Positions 17,540 through 25,587 of a stretch of DNA of 64,000 bases are shown piece by piece (positions within the stretch are counted from its first letter, which is position 1; every line of letters begins with the position of its first letter). The notes beneath the pieces were generated by a model. That model was given only the letters and a program-made list of their open reading frames with translations, was not told where the DNA came from and did not search any database. A program made the translations under genes and the position numbers. Source of the DNA: DASSKP01 sp035695045 (GTDB lineage: Bacteria > Actinomycetota > Actinomycetes > JAFAQI01); the NCBI GenBank assembly GCA_035695045.1, contig DASSEX010000080.1:1-64000 (forward strand), read 5' to 3'.

Positions 17540-18048
17540 TGGACGACCGGGGCCGGGGCGGCTTCGTGCTCCCCGCACTCATCGTCGTGTTCGCCGGCCT
17601 GCTGGCGTTCCTGGTCGTGATGCTGCTCCAGGCGTCCGGACGGAACGCGCGCGACGACCGGCGGCAGGCTGTCGCGGCCGCCGCACGGTCGGAGGCGCTG
17701 GCGGTCACGACGATCAGCTACCGGACGGCGAACGCCGACCTCGATCGCATCCTCGCCGGCGCGACGGGGAAGCTGCGCTCGCAGTTCGCGGAGCAGCAAC
17801 CGCACTTCGCCGACATCCTCGCGCCGGACAAGTCCGTGTCGAAGGGTGAGGTGCTCTCGGTCGGAGTCGTCAGCGCCTCCACGTCCGCCGCGCAGGTCGT
17901 GGTCGCTGTCGACGCCACCGTCACGACGACGCCGGCGGGCAAGCAACCGGAGTCGGTGCTCAAGCACTACCGGATGGTGATGCGCCTCGTGAAGGCGCAC
18001 GGTCACTGGCTGGTGAGCGACATCGCGTTCGCGGGAGAGCCGCAGTGA
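17539..18048 (+). CDS. Mce-associated membrane protein 1
   Basis: A 169-residue Mce-associated (Mam-type) protein. A short N-terminus precedes one transmembrane helix (LPALIVVFAGLLAFLVVMLL). The extracytoplasmic domain has an NTF2/VirB8-like helix-strand pattern (SYRTANADLDRILAGATGKLRSQF; then a beta-rich half). Such genes close mce operons; in mycobacteria their products stabilise the importer and are needed for sterol uptake. I start it at the GTG sharing a base with the MceF stop; a GTG 33 bases earlier is the alternative. The stop overlaps the next gene (GTGA). Confidence 0.85.
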   Translation: MDDRGRGGFVLPALIVVFAGLLAFLVVMLLQASGRNARDDRRQAVAAAARSEALAVTTISYRTANADLDRILAGATGKLRSQFAEQQPHFADILAPDKSVSKGEVLSVGVVSASTSAAQVVVAVDATVTTTPAGKQPESVLKHYRMVMRLVKAHGHWLVSDIAFAGEPQ

Positions 18049-18545
18049 CCGCCGCACGCCGCGGGCTGCTGACCGCTGTGGTGGCCGCGTTGTGCGTCGC
18101 GTTGCTCGCAGCCGATGTCGTCCTGTGGCTCCACAACCGGCACGGAGCCGCCGTCGAGCGGGCCCGCAGCCAGGCGGTTGCCGCTGCGCGGGAGGCTGCC
18201 CGCGACATCCTGTCCTACGACTACCGCAGCCTGAAGACGGACATCGCGAAGGCGAAGTCGGAGACGACCGGCCTCTTCGCAAAGCAGTACGCCGGCACCG
18301 CGGGCACTCTGCTCGCGCAGGCCGCCGAGCTCCGCGCGATCGTGCAGGCGACACCGGCGTCGCCGCCCGCCGTCGTCAGTGCGACCAGCGACGAGGTCGT
18401 CGTACTCGTGTTCGTCGACCAGGCGTCGGTCAAGCAACCGGCTGGGGCGAAGACGCCCGCGACGAGGATCGACCAGAGCCGCGTCCAGATGACGATGACC
18501 AAGGTCGGCGACACGTGGAAGGTCTCCCAGCTCGCGGCGTTGTGA
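18045..18545 (+). CDS. Mce-associated membrane protein 2
   Basis: A 166-residue paralogue of the preceding Mce-associated protein with the same plan: a membrane helix (LLTAVVAALCVALLAADVVLW), a helical stalk (AREAARDILSYDYRSLKTDIA) and a beta-rich C-terminal half (VVVLVFVDQASVK; VGDTWKVSQLAAL). It is the last gene of the mce operon. The repeat hairpin at 18547-18610 begins one base after its stop and probably ends the transcript. Confidence 0.85.
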   Translation: MTAARRGLLTAVVAALCVALLAADVVLWLHNRHGAAVERARSQAVAAAREAARDILSYDYRSLKTDIAKAKSETTGLFAKQYAGTAGTLLAQAAELRAIVQATPASPPAVVSATSDEVVVLVFVDQASVKQPAGAKTPATRIDQSRVQMTMTKVGDTWKVSQLAAL

Positions 18546-18546
18546 G

Positions 18547-18610
18547 GGTTGAGTGTGACGCTTTCCCCCTAACTGGGGGCCCGCCAAGGGGTAGTTCGTC
18601 GCACTCAACC
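18547..18610. repeat. Dispersed hairpin repeat, copy A
   Basis: A 64-base element. GGTTGAGTGTGACG (18547-18560) pairs with CGTCGCACTCAACC (18597-18610) with one G-T pair, enclosing a C-run/G-run inner stem. Read on the minus strand it begins TTGAGTGCGACG and continues through CCCCTTGGCGGGCC, closely matching copy B at 62301-62360. It begins one base after the stop of the last mce-operon gene, so it probably doubles as terminator. Confidence 0.7.
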
Positions 18611-18626
18611 TGGGTAGGGGCTGGTG

Positions 18627-19007
18627 ATGGCGACCTTCGACTTCCGCTTCGAACCCGCGTATCGCGTTGCCGGCCTACCGTTCGGCGTCATGCCCGCGAC
18701 GACCTCCGTCACCGTCGAGAGCGGCGAGCTCCGGGCGAGGTTCGGACCGTGGCGGGTGCGCACCCCGTTGAGCAATGTCGCCGGCAGCGAGGTGTCCGGC
18801 CCCTACTCCTTCGTGAAGACGGCCGGGCCGGCCCATCTGTCGTTCACCGACCGCGGCGTCACGTTCGCGACCAACGGCGAGCGAGGCTTGTGCATCCGGT
18901 TCCACCAGCCGGTGCGGGCGATGGATCCGACCGGCCGGCTCCGCCACCCCGGGCTGACCGTCACCGTGGCGGACGTCGACGGGCTGGCTGCCGCGCTAGC
19001 CTCGTAA
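18627..19007 (+). CDS. Conserved-looking hypothetical protein, 126 aa
   Basis: A 126-residue soluble protein, rich in beta-strand-like segments (FDFRFEPAYRVAG, SVTVESGELRARFGPWRVRTPL, HLSFTDRGVTFATNGERGLCIRF), with no signal peptide or membrane helix. I do not recognise a family with confidence; the pattern suggests a small beta-barrel or PH-like fold. It starts at ATG 18627, 16 bases after the hairpin repeat, with GGGG about eight bases upstream. It is followed within 20 bases by a small secreted protein. Confidence 0.7.
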   Translation: MATFDFRFEPAYRVAGLPFGVMPATTSVTVESGELRARFGPWRVRTPLSNVAGSEVSGPYSFVKTAGPAHLSFTDRGVTFATNGERGLCIRFHQPVRAMDPTGRLRHPGLTVTVADVDGLAAALAS

Positions 19008-19025
19008 AGGGTGAGGCAACCGCCG

Positions 19026-19337
19026 ATGACCACGCGCCGGCTGGCGCTTGCGTTCCTCGGCGCCGCATTCGGCCTGGTCGTCGCGGTCGTGCCGGCGGGG
19101 TCAGTGGCCGCCCCGGCTGTCGATGGATCGCACGCGGTCCTCACGGCCGGCCATCTCGACGAAGCCGTCCTCGCGGTTGCCCACCCGCGGACCCTCGCGC
19201 AGCTGCCTTCCGCGGTCGGTACGCGCGTGCCCGTCCTGCCGGCGGATCACCTCCGGCCGGCCATCTCTGCGACGGTCGGCATTGCCGTCCCCGCCGTCGT
19301 CACGCCTCCCGCCGCGATCCGCGGGCCGCCGGCCTGA
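19026..19337 (+). CDS. Small secreted protein
   Basis: A 103-residue protein with a clear signal peptide (MTTRRLALAFLGAAFGLVVAVVPAG, cleavage near VAA). The mature part of about 75 residues is rich in Ala, Pro and Val and has no cysteines or recognisable domain. It starts 18 bases after the preceding stop, with GAGG about nine bases upstream of the ATG. It is probably co-transcribed with 18627-19007 and with the small membrane protein that follows. Function unknown. Confidence 0.6.
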   Translation: MTTRRLALAFLGAAFGLVVAVVPAGSVAAPAVDGSHAVLTAGHLDEAVLAVAHPRTLAQLPSAVGTRVPVLPADHLRPAISATVGIAVPAVVTPPAAIRGPPA

Positions 19338-19379
19338 CGCCATCGCCCTGTCCGTCCCTTTCACCCGAGGAGACGACCG

Positions 19380-19505
19380 ATGGACGAAGGCCTCGATCTC
19401 AAGGTCTGGCTGACGCTCATCGGGGTCTTCGTGGTGTTCTTCGCCCTACCGTTCCTCGTCCTCGAACGAGACCGGCGCAGGCGCCACCACGACGACGCCC
19501 GCTGA
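19380..19505 (+). CDS. Small single-pass membrane protein, 41 aa
   Basis: A 41-residue protein: an acidic N-terminus (MDEGLDLK), one transmembrane helix (VWLTLIGVFVVFFALPFLVL), then a strongly charged tail (ERDRRRRHHDDAR). GAGGAG lies about eight bases before the ATG and codon use matches the neighbours, so this is a real small gene. The topology predicts a cytoplasmic basic/histidine tail. Function unknown. A terminator hairpin follows within 10 bases. Confidence 0.7.
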   Translation: MDEGLDLKVWLTLIGVFVVFFALPFLVLERDRRRRHHDDAR

Positions 19506-19511
19506 GCAACC

Positions 19512-19545
19512 GGTGTGGGGAGTGCCCTGGGGTGCTCCCCACACC
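19512..19545. terminator. Terminator hairpin between convergent genes
   Basis: GGTGTGGGGAG (19512-19522) pairs perfectly with CTCCCCACACC (19535-19545) around a 12-base loop, between the converging stops of the small membrane protein gene and the FadE30-like gene. It can serve both directions. Confidence 0.7.
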
Positions 19546-19550
19546 CCGGT

Positions 19551-20708
19551 TCAGCTGCGGGGCAGGCCGAGCATCCGGGTCGCGAGGATGTTGCGCTGGA
19601 TCTCGTCGGACCCGCCGTAGATCGTGTCCGCGCGGGTGAAGAGGAACAGCCGCTGCAGCTCGTCGAAGCCGTCCTCGCCGGTGACGGTGGCAGCGGCACC
19701 CTGCACAGTCATCGCCAGCTCGCCGAGCCGCCGGTGCCAGCGCGACCACAGCAGCTTGGCGATCGACGACTCGACGCCCGGCTCGTCGTGGGACAGCATC
19801 CGCAGCGCCGTGTAGCGCAGCACCCGCAGGTCGATCCACGCCTGCGTCAGCTGGTCCGCGATGACCGGGTCCTCGGCGAGGCCGGTGTGTCGGGCGACCT
19901 CGATCACGTGGTCGAGCTCACGGGCGAAGCCGATCTGCTGCCCGAGGGTCGCCACGCCGCGTTCGAACCCGAGCGTCGCCATCGCGACCCGCCAGCCGTC
20001 GCCGGGCGCTCCGACCACGTTGTCGACAGCCGTCCGCGCACCGTCGAAGAACACCTCGTTGAACTCCGACGTGCCGGTGATCTGCACGATCGGCCGGATG
20101 TCGATGCCCGGCTGCTTCATCGGCACCAGGAGGTAGGACAGACCTGCGTGCTTCGTCGCCTCCGGGTCGGTGCGGGCGAGGACGAAGCACCAGTCGGCGA
20201 CGTGAGCCAATGACGTCCAGACCTTCTGTCCGGTGACGACCCACTCCTCACCGTCGCGCACCGCCGTCGTCCGTACGCCGGCCAGGTCCGACCCCGCGCC
20301 CGGCTCGGAGTAGCCCTGACACCACAGCTCCTCGCCGGAGAGGATGCCCGGCAGGAACCGCCGGCGTTGCTCGTCGCTGCCGCAGGCGAGCAGGGTCGGC
20401 GCGAGCAGCTGCTCACCGATGTGGTTGACGCGGTGCGGCGCGCGCGCCTTCGCGTACTCCTCGTGGAAGACGACCTGCTGCATCAGGCTCGCGCCGCGAC
20501 CGCCGTGCTCGCGTGGCCAACCCAGCCCGATCCATCGGTGGGCGCCGAGCAGTCGCTCCCACTCCCGCCGGGTCTCGAACCCCTCGTGCTCGCGTCCCGG
20601 TCCGCCCGCGTCGCCCAGCGCGGCGAAGTCACCGACGAGATGCTCGTCGAGCCAGTCGCGCACCTCCGCACGGAACGCCTCGTCCTCGGCCGAGAAGCGC
20701 AGATCCAC
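19551..20708 (-). CDS. fadE30: Acyl-CoA dehydrogenase, FadE30-like
   Basis: A 385-residue FAD-dependent acyl-CoA dehydrogenase. It has WCQGYSEPGAGSDLAGVRTT, TGQKVWTSLAHVADWCFVLARTDP and C-terminal TRADTIYGGSDEIQRNILATRML. Similarity to mycobacterial FadE30 as I recall it is strong throughout (FAALGDAGGPGREHEGFETR; RPIVQITGTSEFNEVFFD; ERGVATLGQQIGFARELD). FadE30 dehydrogenates a HIP-CoA-derived thioester in sterol C/D-ring breakdown. The GTG at 20708 gives the natural family N-terminus (VDLRFSAEDEAF) but has no clear ribosome site. The operator palindrome lies 15 bases upstream, shared with the divergent hydrolase gene. Confidence 0.85.
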   Translation of the reverse strand: MDLRFSAEDEAFRAEVRDWLDEHLVGDFAALGDAGGPGREHEGFETRREWERLLGAHRWIGLGWPREHGGRGASLMQQVVFHEEYAKARAPHRVNHIGEQLLAPTLLACGSDEQRRRFLPGILSGEELWCQGYSEPGAGSDLAGVRTTAVRDGEEWVVTGQKVWTSLAHVADWCFVLARTDPEATKHAGLSYLLVPMKQPGIDIRPIVQITGTSEFNEVFFDGARTAVDNVVGAPGDGWRVAMATLGFERGVATLGQQIGFARELDHVIEVARHTGLAEDPVIADQLTQAWIDLRVLRYTALRMLSHDEPGVESSIAKLLWSRWHRRLGELAMTVQGAAATVTGEDGFDELQRLFLFTRADTIYGGSDEIQRNILATRMLGLPRS

Positions 20709-20722
20709 CCGGCTACCGTAAC

Positions 20723-20737
20723 CTGACGCCGTGTCAG
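20723..20737. promoter_or_regulatory. Palindromic operator 2 (CTGACG-N3-TGTCAG)
   Basis: CTGACG (20723-20728) and TGTCAG (20732-20737) flank CCG. One position differs from the perfect palindrome seen at the other five sites. The site lies between the FadE30-like gene and the divergent hydrolase and overlaps the first possible start codon of the hydrolase (GTG 20731). Confidence 0.65.
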
Positions 20738-21570
20738 AAACGGTGTCGGCCGTGGCGGCCAACGGCCTGGAGTTCCGCTACCTGTCGGCCGGCGACGGCC
20801 CGCTTGCGCTGCTGCTGCACGGTTTCCCCGACTCGGCGCAGACCTGGCGCCACTTGTTGCCTGCGCTCGCGGAGGCAGGCTTCCGCGCGGTCGCGCCGTG
20901 GACCCGCGGCTATGCGCCGACAGCGGTGCCCGCAGACGGCGACTACCGCGTCTCGACGCTCGCCGCGGACGCCAATGCGCTGCACGACGCGCTCGGCGGC
21001 GGCCCGGACGCCGTACTGGTCGGGCACGACTGGGGGGCGATCACGGCGTACGGCGCCGCGGCGCTCGAACCCGATCGGTGGCGCCGCGTGGTCACGATGG
21101 CCGTGCCGCCGCCGGCGGTCGCGTCGGCGGCCTTCTTCGACTATGCACAGCTGAAGAAGAGCTTCTACGTCTACCTCTTCCAGACCGATCTCGCCGAGCT
21201 GGTTGCCGGCGGCGACGACCTCGCCTTCATCGACAACTTGTGGCGCGACTGGTCCCCGTCGTACGACGGCGGCGTCGACCTCGCGCACGTGAAGGACGCC
21301 TTGCGCGAGCCCGACAACCTGCGCGCTGCGATCGGCTACTACCGCGCGATGTTCGGCGGCGGCGTGCTCGGCGACTCACCACCGCACCCGACCCTCTATC
21401 TGCACGGCGAGGACGACGGCGCGTTTCTCGCCGACCGCGTACCGGACTCGAAGGCTCACCTGTCCGCCGAGTCCGAGGTCCGCGTCGTGCCCGGAGTCGG
21501 ACACTTCCTTCACCTCGAGCGTCCGGACGAGATCAACCGTCAGGTCGTCGACTGGCTCACGACGGGTTGA
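20731..21570 (+). CDS. Alpha/beta hydrolase, epoxide-hydrolase-like
   Basis: A 279-residue alpha/beta-fold hydrolase. The oxyanion motif HGFPDS is near residue 30. The nucleophile elbow GHDWGA carries aspartate, as in epoxide hydrolases and haloalkane dehalogenases rather than a serine esterase. A later acidic region (HGEDDG) and the catalytic histidine in GVGHFLHLE complete the set. The annotated GTG at 20731 lies inside the operator; GTG codons at 20743 and 20752 are alternatives and may be the real start. It shares its promoter region with the FadE30-like gene, which suggests a role in the same catabolic programme. Substrate unknown. Confidence 0.85.
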   Translation: MSETVSAVAANGLEFRYLSAGDGPLALLLHGFPDSAQTWRHLLPALAEAGFRAVAPWTRGYAPTAVPADGDYRVSTLAADANALHDALGGGPDAVLVGHDWGAITAYGAAALEPDRWRRVVTMAVPPPAVASAAFFDYAQLKKSFYVYLFQTDLAELVAGGDDLAFIDNLWRDWSPSYDGGVDLAHVKDALREPDNLRAAIGYYRAMFGGGVLGDSPPHPTLYLHGEDDGAFLADRVPDSKAHLSAESEVRVVPGVGHFLHLERPDEINRQVVDWLTTG

Positions 21571-22339
21571 CCAGCGTGACGATGGCGGTCTGCGTCTCGT
21601 CGTCGACCTCGATCTCGACCGTCCCGCCGGTCGTCGCGTAGACCTCGCTCAACGTCGGCGCCTGCTCCCGGTTGCATTCGGCGAGCAACGTGCCGCCGGG
21701 TGCGAGCCACAGCGGCACCGCCGCCGCCACCCGGCGATGCACGTCGAGCCCGTCGGCTCCGCCATCCAGCGCCACCATCGGCTCGTGCAGCCGGGCCTCC
21801 GGCGGGAGCAGGGGGATCCGGTCGGTCGGCACGTAAGGAGCGTTGACGGTGAGAACGTCGACGGCGCCGAGCAGCCCGACGGACAGCGGCCGGAAGAGAT
21901 CACCCTCGTAGACCTGGCCGCCGACCGTCGCGAGGTTGCGCCGCGCGCAGCGCACCGCAGCAGCGTCGATGTCGACCGCATGCAGGTGCACGCCGGGAAC
22001 CAACGTCGCGACAGCGAGCCCGACGGCTCCGGACCCGCAGCACATGTCGACGACCACCGAGCCGGACGATGCGCGCGCAGCAGCGGCCTTCGCGAGCCGC
22101 TCCGTGCGGCGCCGCGGCACGAAGACCCCCGGCTCCACCGCTACCCGCAGCCCGCAGAACTCGGCCCAGCCGACGATCTGCTCCACCGGTACGCCGTCCG
22201 CCCGACGCGCGACCATCGCGTCGAGCTCGCCGTCCGACTGCGCGACGGAAGCCAACAGGGCCACCTCGTCCTCGGCGAAGACACAGCCCGCCGCGCGCAG
22301 CCGCTCGACGGCGGCCGCGAGCGCCGTCGCCTCGTGCAC
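21557..22339 (-). CDS. PrmC-related methyltransferase with NAPY motif
   Basis: A 260-residue SAM-dependent methyltransferase resembling PrmC/HemK. SAM-binding motif I is VDMCCGSGAVGLAVA and the acidic loop is HAVDIDAAA. The catalytic tetrapeptide, normally NPPY in glutamine-N5 methyltransferases, reads NAPY (VNAPYVP). This matches the uncharacterised 'PrmC-related' actinobacterial group rather than the true release-factor enzyme. It converges on the hydrolase gene with a 14-base overlap. The protein or small-molecule substrate is unknown. Confidence 0.8.
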   Translation of the reverse strand: MHEATALAAAVERLRAAGCVFAEDEVALLASVAQSDGELDAMVARRADGVPVEQIVGWAEFCGLRVAVEPGVFVPRRRTERLAKAAAARASSGSVVVDMCCGSGAVGLAVATLVPGVHLHAVDIDAAAVRCARRNLATVGGQVYEGDLFRPLSVGLLGAVDVLTVNAPYVPTDRIPLLPPEARLHEPMVALDGGADGLDVHRRVAAAVPLWLAPGGTLLAECNREQAPTLSEVYATTGGTVEIEVDDETQTAIVTLVNPS

Positions 22340-22348
22340 AACTCGACG

Positions 22349-22960
22349 CTAGCGCGCCCCGAGCGCCCCGATCACGTCTTCGGTCGAGCACACCGTCGCG
22401 AGCAGGGACAAGGTGTTGTCGATGACGGCATCGGCATACGAAGCGGGCACGCCGCATACGGCATCGCGAGCAAGCACGACCTGGTAGCCACGGTTGACCG
22501 CGTCCATCACGAGGTTGGTGACCGCGACATTCACGGACACTCCGACCACCACGAGCGTCGTGACTCCGAGGTTGCGCAGCACCGGGTCGAGGTCGGTGCC
22601 GGCCATCGGGCTCAGCCCGTGAATGCGCGACAGCACGAGGTCCGACGGCTGCACGTCGAACTCCGGCACGACCGCCGCGGCCGGTGACCCGAGGTCCAGC
22701 CGGACGGGCGACTTCAGCATCGCGCCGAAGAGCCTCGCGTTGCGGTTCGACCCGCGGTCGTCCGCACGTCGCCCGGCGACGCAGTGGATCACGGGGACGC
22801 CCGCCGCGCGGGCAGCCGCGCAGAGCTTCGCCCCGTTGGGGATCACTGTCGCGGCGGCAGCGGCCGCGAGCTCGGGCAGCACGCCGGCCGGCCCGATCAC
22901 GCCGTTCTGGCACTCGCTGGTGACGACCGCAGCGGTCGCCAGGTCGAGCGGGCGGGTCAC
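22349..22960 (-). CDS. Isochorismatase-fold protein, probably non-catalytic
   Basis: A 203-residue protein with the isochorismatase/cysteine-hydrolase fold (RNLGVTTLVVVGVSVNVAVTN; DAVNRGYQVVLARDAV). The usual Asp-Lys-Cys triad is altered. The first-strand aspartate is Glu (VTSECQNG); the lysine before the GT motif is replaced (SRIHGLSPMAGT); and the nucleophilic cysteine of the NVCV motif is Ala (NVAV). Hydrolase activity therefore looks unlikely. The GTG start overlaps the stop of the alcohol dehydrogenase gene by 4 bases, so the two are coupled. A binding or regulatory role is possible. Confidence 0.8.
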   Translation of the reverse strand: MTRPLDLATAAVVTSECQNGVIGPAGVLPELAAAAAATVIPNGAKLCAAARAAGVPVIHCVAGRRADDRGSNRNARLFGAMLKSPVRLDLGSPAAAVVPEFDVQPSDLVLSRIHGLSPMAGTDLDPVLRNLGVTTLVVVGVSVNVAVTNLVMDAVNRGYQVVLARDAVCGVPASYADAVIDNTLSLLATVCSTEDVIGALGAR

Positions 22961-24012
22961 GTCAGCGTGAGCACACCGCGCGCCGCGAGCTCGCCGGCCT
23001 CGAGGTCGTGCACGGCGGACTTCATGTCGGCCAGCGGGTAGGTCGCCGACACCAGCTCGTCGAGCTTGAGCCGCCCGCGCCGGTAGAGGTCGACGTAGGC
23101 GCGGACGTCACGCTGCGGCTGCGACGAGCCGTAGCGGCAGCCGAGGATCCCCTTGTCGAGGTACATCGACGCGACGTTGTAGGACGCCTCCGCCGTCGCT
23201 TCAGGCACGCCGAGCATGACGCACGTGCCGCCCCAGTCGAGCAGGTCGATCGCGGCGCGGATCAGCTTCACGTGTCCGACGCACTCGAAGGCGAAGTCGA
23301 CGCCCGCCTTGCGCACGCCACGCACCGCCTCCGTCGACTCGACGAAGTGGGTCGCGCCGAACTCCAGCGCGATCTGCTGCTTCTTCGGGTTGGTGTCGAC
23401 GGCGATGATCGTGCTCGCTCCCGCCAGGACTGCACCCTGGATGACGTTGAGACCGATGCCGCCGACGCCGATGACGGCGACGGATGCGCCCTCCGGCACG
23501 CGGGCGCGATGCAGCACCGCGCCCACACCGGTGAGGACGCCGCAGCCGACCAGTGCAGCGGAGGAGAGCGGCACGTCCTGCGGGATCGGCACCGCCTGGT
23601 TGGCCTTCACGACCGTGCGCTCCGAGAAGACCGACGCGTTGGCGAAGGAGTAGGTCGGCTGGTCGCGCCACGTGAACGGGGTCGTCCGGCCGCCGAACGT
23701 GGAGCGGCACATCGTCGGCCGTCCGGCGTCACAGTATTGGCAGGCCCCGCAGTTGCCGAGAGTCGACAGCACGACGTGGTCGCCGACCTTGACGCTCGTC
23801 ACGAGGTCGCCCACCGCCTCCACGACGCCCGCGCCCTCATGGCCGAGGACGACGGGTGTCGGGAACGGGATCGTGCCGGTGATGACCGAGACGTCGCTGT
23901 GGCAGACGCCGGCCGCCTCGATTCGTACGGCGACGTCGCCCGGACCGGGGTCGCGGACAGAGAGGTCGTCGACGACCTGGTAGTCGTTGCCGTCGTAGAC
24001 GACGCCGCGCAT
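22957..24012 (-). CDS. Zinc-dependent alcohol dehydrogenase
   Basis: A 351-residue medium-chain dehydrogenase. Catalytic-zinc ligands are in GVCHSD and GHEGAG; the structural-zinc cluster is CGACQYC...C; and the nucleotide site is GVGGIGLNVIQG. Overall it resembles the class III/NDMA-type actinobacterial alcohol dehydrogenases. The ATG at 24012 lies 25 bases after the aldehyde dehydrogenase stop, and the gene overlaps the isochorismatase-fold gene. Sequential oxidation of an alcohol to an acid with the upstream aldehyde dehydrogenase is the natural reading, feeding acyl-CoA formation. Substrate unknown. Confidence 0.9.
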   Translation of the reverse strand: MRGVVYDGNDYQVVDDLSVRDPGPGDVAVRIEAAGVCHSDVSVITGTIPFPTPVVLGHEGAGVVEAVGDLVTSVKVGDHVVLSTLGNCGACQYCDAGRPTMCRSTFGGRTTPFTWRDQPTYSFANASVFSERTVVKANQAVPIPQDVPLSSAALVGCGVLTGVGAVLHRARVPEGASVAVIGVGGIGLNVIQGAVLAGASTIIAVDTNPKKQQIALEFGATHFVESTEAVRGVRKAGVDFAFECVGHVKLIRAAIDLLDWGGTCVMLGVPEATAEASYNVASMYLDKGILGCRYGSSQPQRDVRAYVDLYRRGRLKLDELVSATYPLADMKSAVHDLEAGELAARGVLTLT

Positions 24013-24037
24013 GGCTGTTGCCCTTCGGTCGATGCGG

Positions 24038-25495
24038 TCAGCTGGGCCAGACGATGCTCTGCAGCTCGCTGTAAGCGTGCAGGCCGAAGACTCCGCCGTC
24101 GCGGCCGACCCCGGACTGCTTGAAGCCACCGAACGGCGCCTCGTGGTTGCGCTGCACAGTGTTGATGCCGACGTTGCCGCTGCGCAGCTGGCGCGCGACC
24201 CGATAGCCCCGAGTGGCGTCCGCCGTCCAGACGTAGTCGTAGAGGCCGAACGACGTGCCGTTGGCGAGCGCGACGGCTTCGTCCTCGTCGTCGAATGTCT
24301 CGACGACGACGACGGGGCCGAAGAACTCCTCCTGCGCGACACGCATGTCGTTCTTGACGCCGGTGAGCAGCGTCGGGGCGACGTAGTAGCCGGTGTCGAT
24401 GCCAGGTCGCTCGCCTCCGACGACGAACTCCGCGCCGTCGGCCCGTCCGGCCTCCAGCAGCGCCTCCACGCGGTCACGCTGCACCGACGAGATGACCGGC
24501 CCGACGACCGTGTCGTCAGCCAGCGGGTCACCGACCTTGAGGACCTTCGCGTAACCCGCAAGGGCTTCGACCAGCTGGTCGTGGACAGCCCGATGCGCGA
24601 TGACCCGCGTCGGCGCCGTACAGATCTGACCGGAGTGGAACGACCAGGTGCTGCCGATGCCGGCCACCGCGCCCTTGACGTCACCGTCGTCGAAGACGAC
24701 CGCAGCGCCCTTGCCGCCGAGCTCGAGCAGCAGCCGCTTCATGCCGCGACCGGCGGTCTCCGCGATCTTCTGACCAACCGGGGTGCTGCCGGTGAACGAC
24801 ACCATGTCGATGTCGGCCTCGACGAGCGCCTGCCCGGCCGCGGCGCCCGACCCGGTGATGACGTTGAAGACGCCGGGCGGGAAGCCGGCCTCCTCGACGG
24901 CCTCCGCGAAGCGGAGGATCGCGAGCGGGTCCTGCGGCGCCGGCTTGACGACGACGGTGTTGCCCATCGCGAGCGCCGGTGCGACCTTGCCCGCCATGTT
25001 GGTCAACGGGAAGTTGTAGGGCGTGATGCAGGCGACGACGCCGACCGGCTGCCGGGCGGCGAGTGCGCCGATCAGGCCGCCCTTGGCGAGAGCCGTGTTG
25101 GGCATCACGGACGGCGGCAGCGGGATGTCGTGGTCCTGCATCGCCAGCTTGGCGTAGGTGCGGAAGCGGATCGCGCACTGCGTGACCTGCAAGGTCTTGG
25201 CGACCCGCATCGTCGCGCCCGTCTCGGCCTGCACGAGCGGCGCGAGATCCGGGATGCGCCGTTCGAACGCATCCGCGAGCTTCGTCAACAGCTCGGCCCG
25301 CTCGGCCGCAGGACGTCGGGACCACGCCGGGAACGCCGCCCGCGCGGCCGCCACGGCGTCGGCCACCTGGTCGACGCCGGCTTCCGGCGCCTCCGCGATC
25401 GGCTGCTCGGTGGCGGGATTGACGATCGCGTAGGCGCCGCCGGTCGGGGCCACCCATTCACCGCCGATGAACAGGCGGAACGTCTGCTCGGTCAC
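24038..25495 (-). CDS. NAD(P)-dependent aldehyde dehydrogenase
   Basis: A 485-residue aldehyde dehydrogenase. It has the catalytic cysteine in FHSGQICTAPTRV, the general-base glutamate in LLELGGKGAAVVF, the cofactor site FTGSTPVGQKI and the C-terminal NHEAPFGGFKQSG region. Length and motif order are standard for the family. The GTG start at 25495 lies about 13 bases from a perfect operator palindrome (25508-25524), so it is probably the first gene of an operon with the alcohol dehydrogenase and isochorismatase-fold genes. It should oxidise an aldehyde to an acid in the cluster's pathway. Confidence 0.92.
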   Translation of the reverse strand: MTEQTFRLFIGGEWVAPTGGAYAIVNPATEQPIAEAPEAGVDQVADAVAAARAAFPAWSRRPAAERAELLTKLADAFERRIPDLAPLVQAETGATMRVAKTLQVTQCAIRFRTYAKLAMQDHDIPLPPSVMPNTALAKGGLIGALAARQPVGVVACITPYNFPLTNMAGKVAPALAMGNTVVVKPAPQDPLAILRFAEAVEEAGFPPGVFNVITGSGAAAGQALVEADIDMVSFTGSTPVGQKIAETAGRGMKRLLLELGGKGAAVVFDDGDVKGAVAGIGSTWSFHSGQICTAPTRVIAHRAVHDQLVEALAGYAKVLKVGDPLADDTVVGPVISSVQRDRVEALLEAGRADGAEFVVGGERPGIDTGYYVAPTLLTGVKNDMRVAQEEFFGPVVVVETFDDEDEAVALANGTSFGLYDYVWTADATRGYRVARQLRSGNVGINTVQRNHEAPFGGFKQSGVGRDGGVFGLHAYSELQSIVWPS

Positions 25496-25507
25496 GGCCA
25501 GAGCGTA

Positions 25508-25524
25508 TCTGACGCTGCGTCAGA
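25508..25524. promoter_or_regulatory. Palindromic operator 3 (TCTGACG-N3-CGTCAGA)
   Basis: A perfect seven-base inverted repeat around CTG, starting about 13 bases upstream of the aldehyde dehydrogenase GTG. The same palindrome as at 5363, so it is expected to put the aldehyde/alcohol dehydrogenase operon under the same regulator. Confidence 0.75.
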
Positions 25525-25587
25525 TTCCTTCGGGCCCAGGGCAAACCGGGGCATCTGCGGGCCAACTGTCTCGCCCGTCACTCCAAC

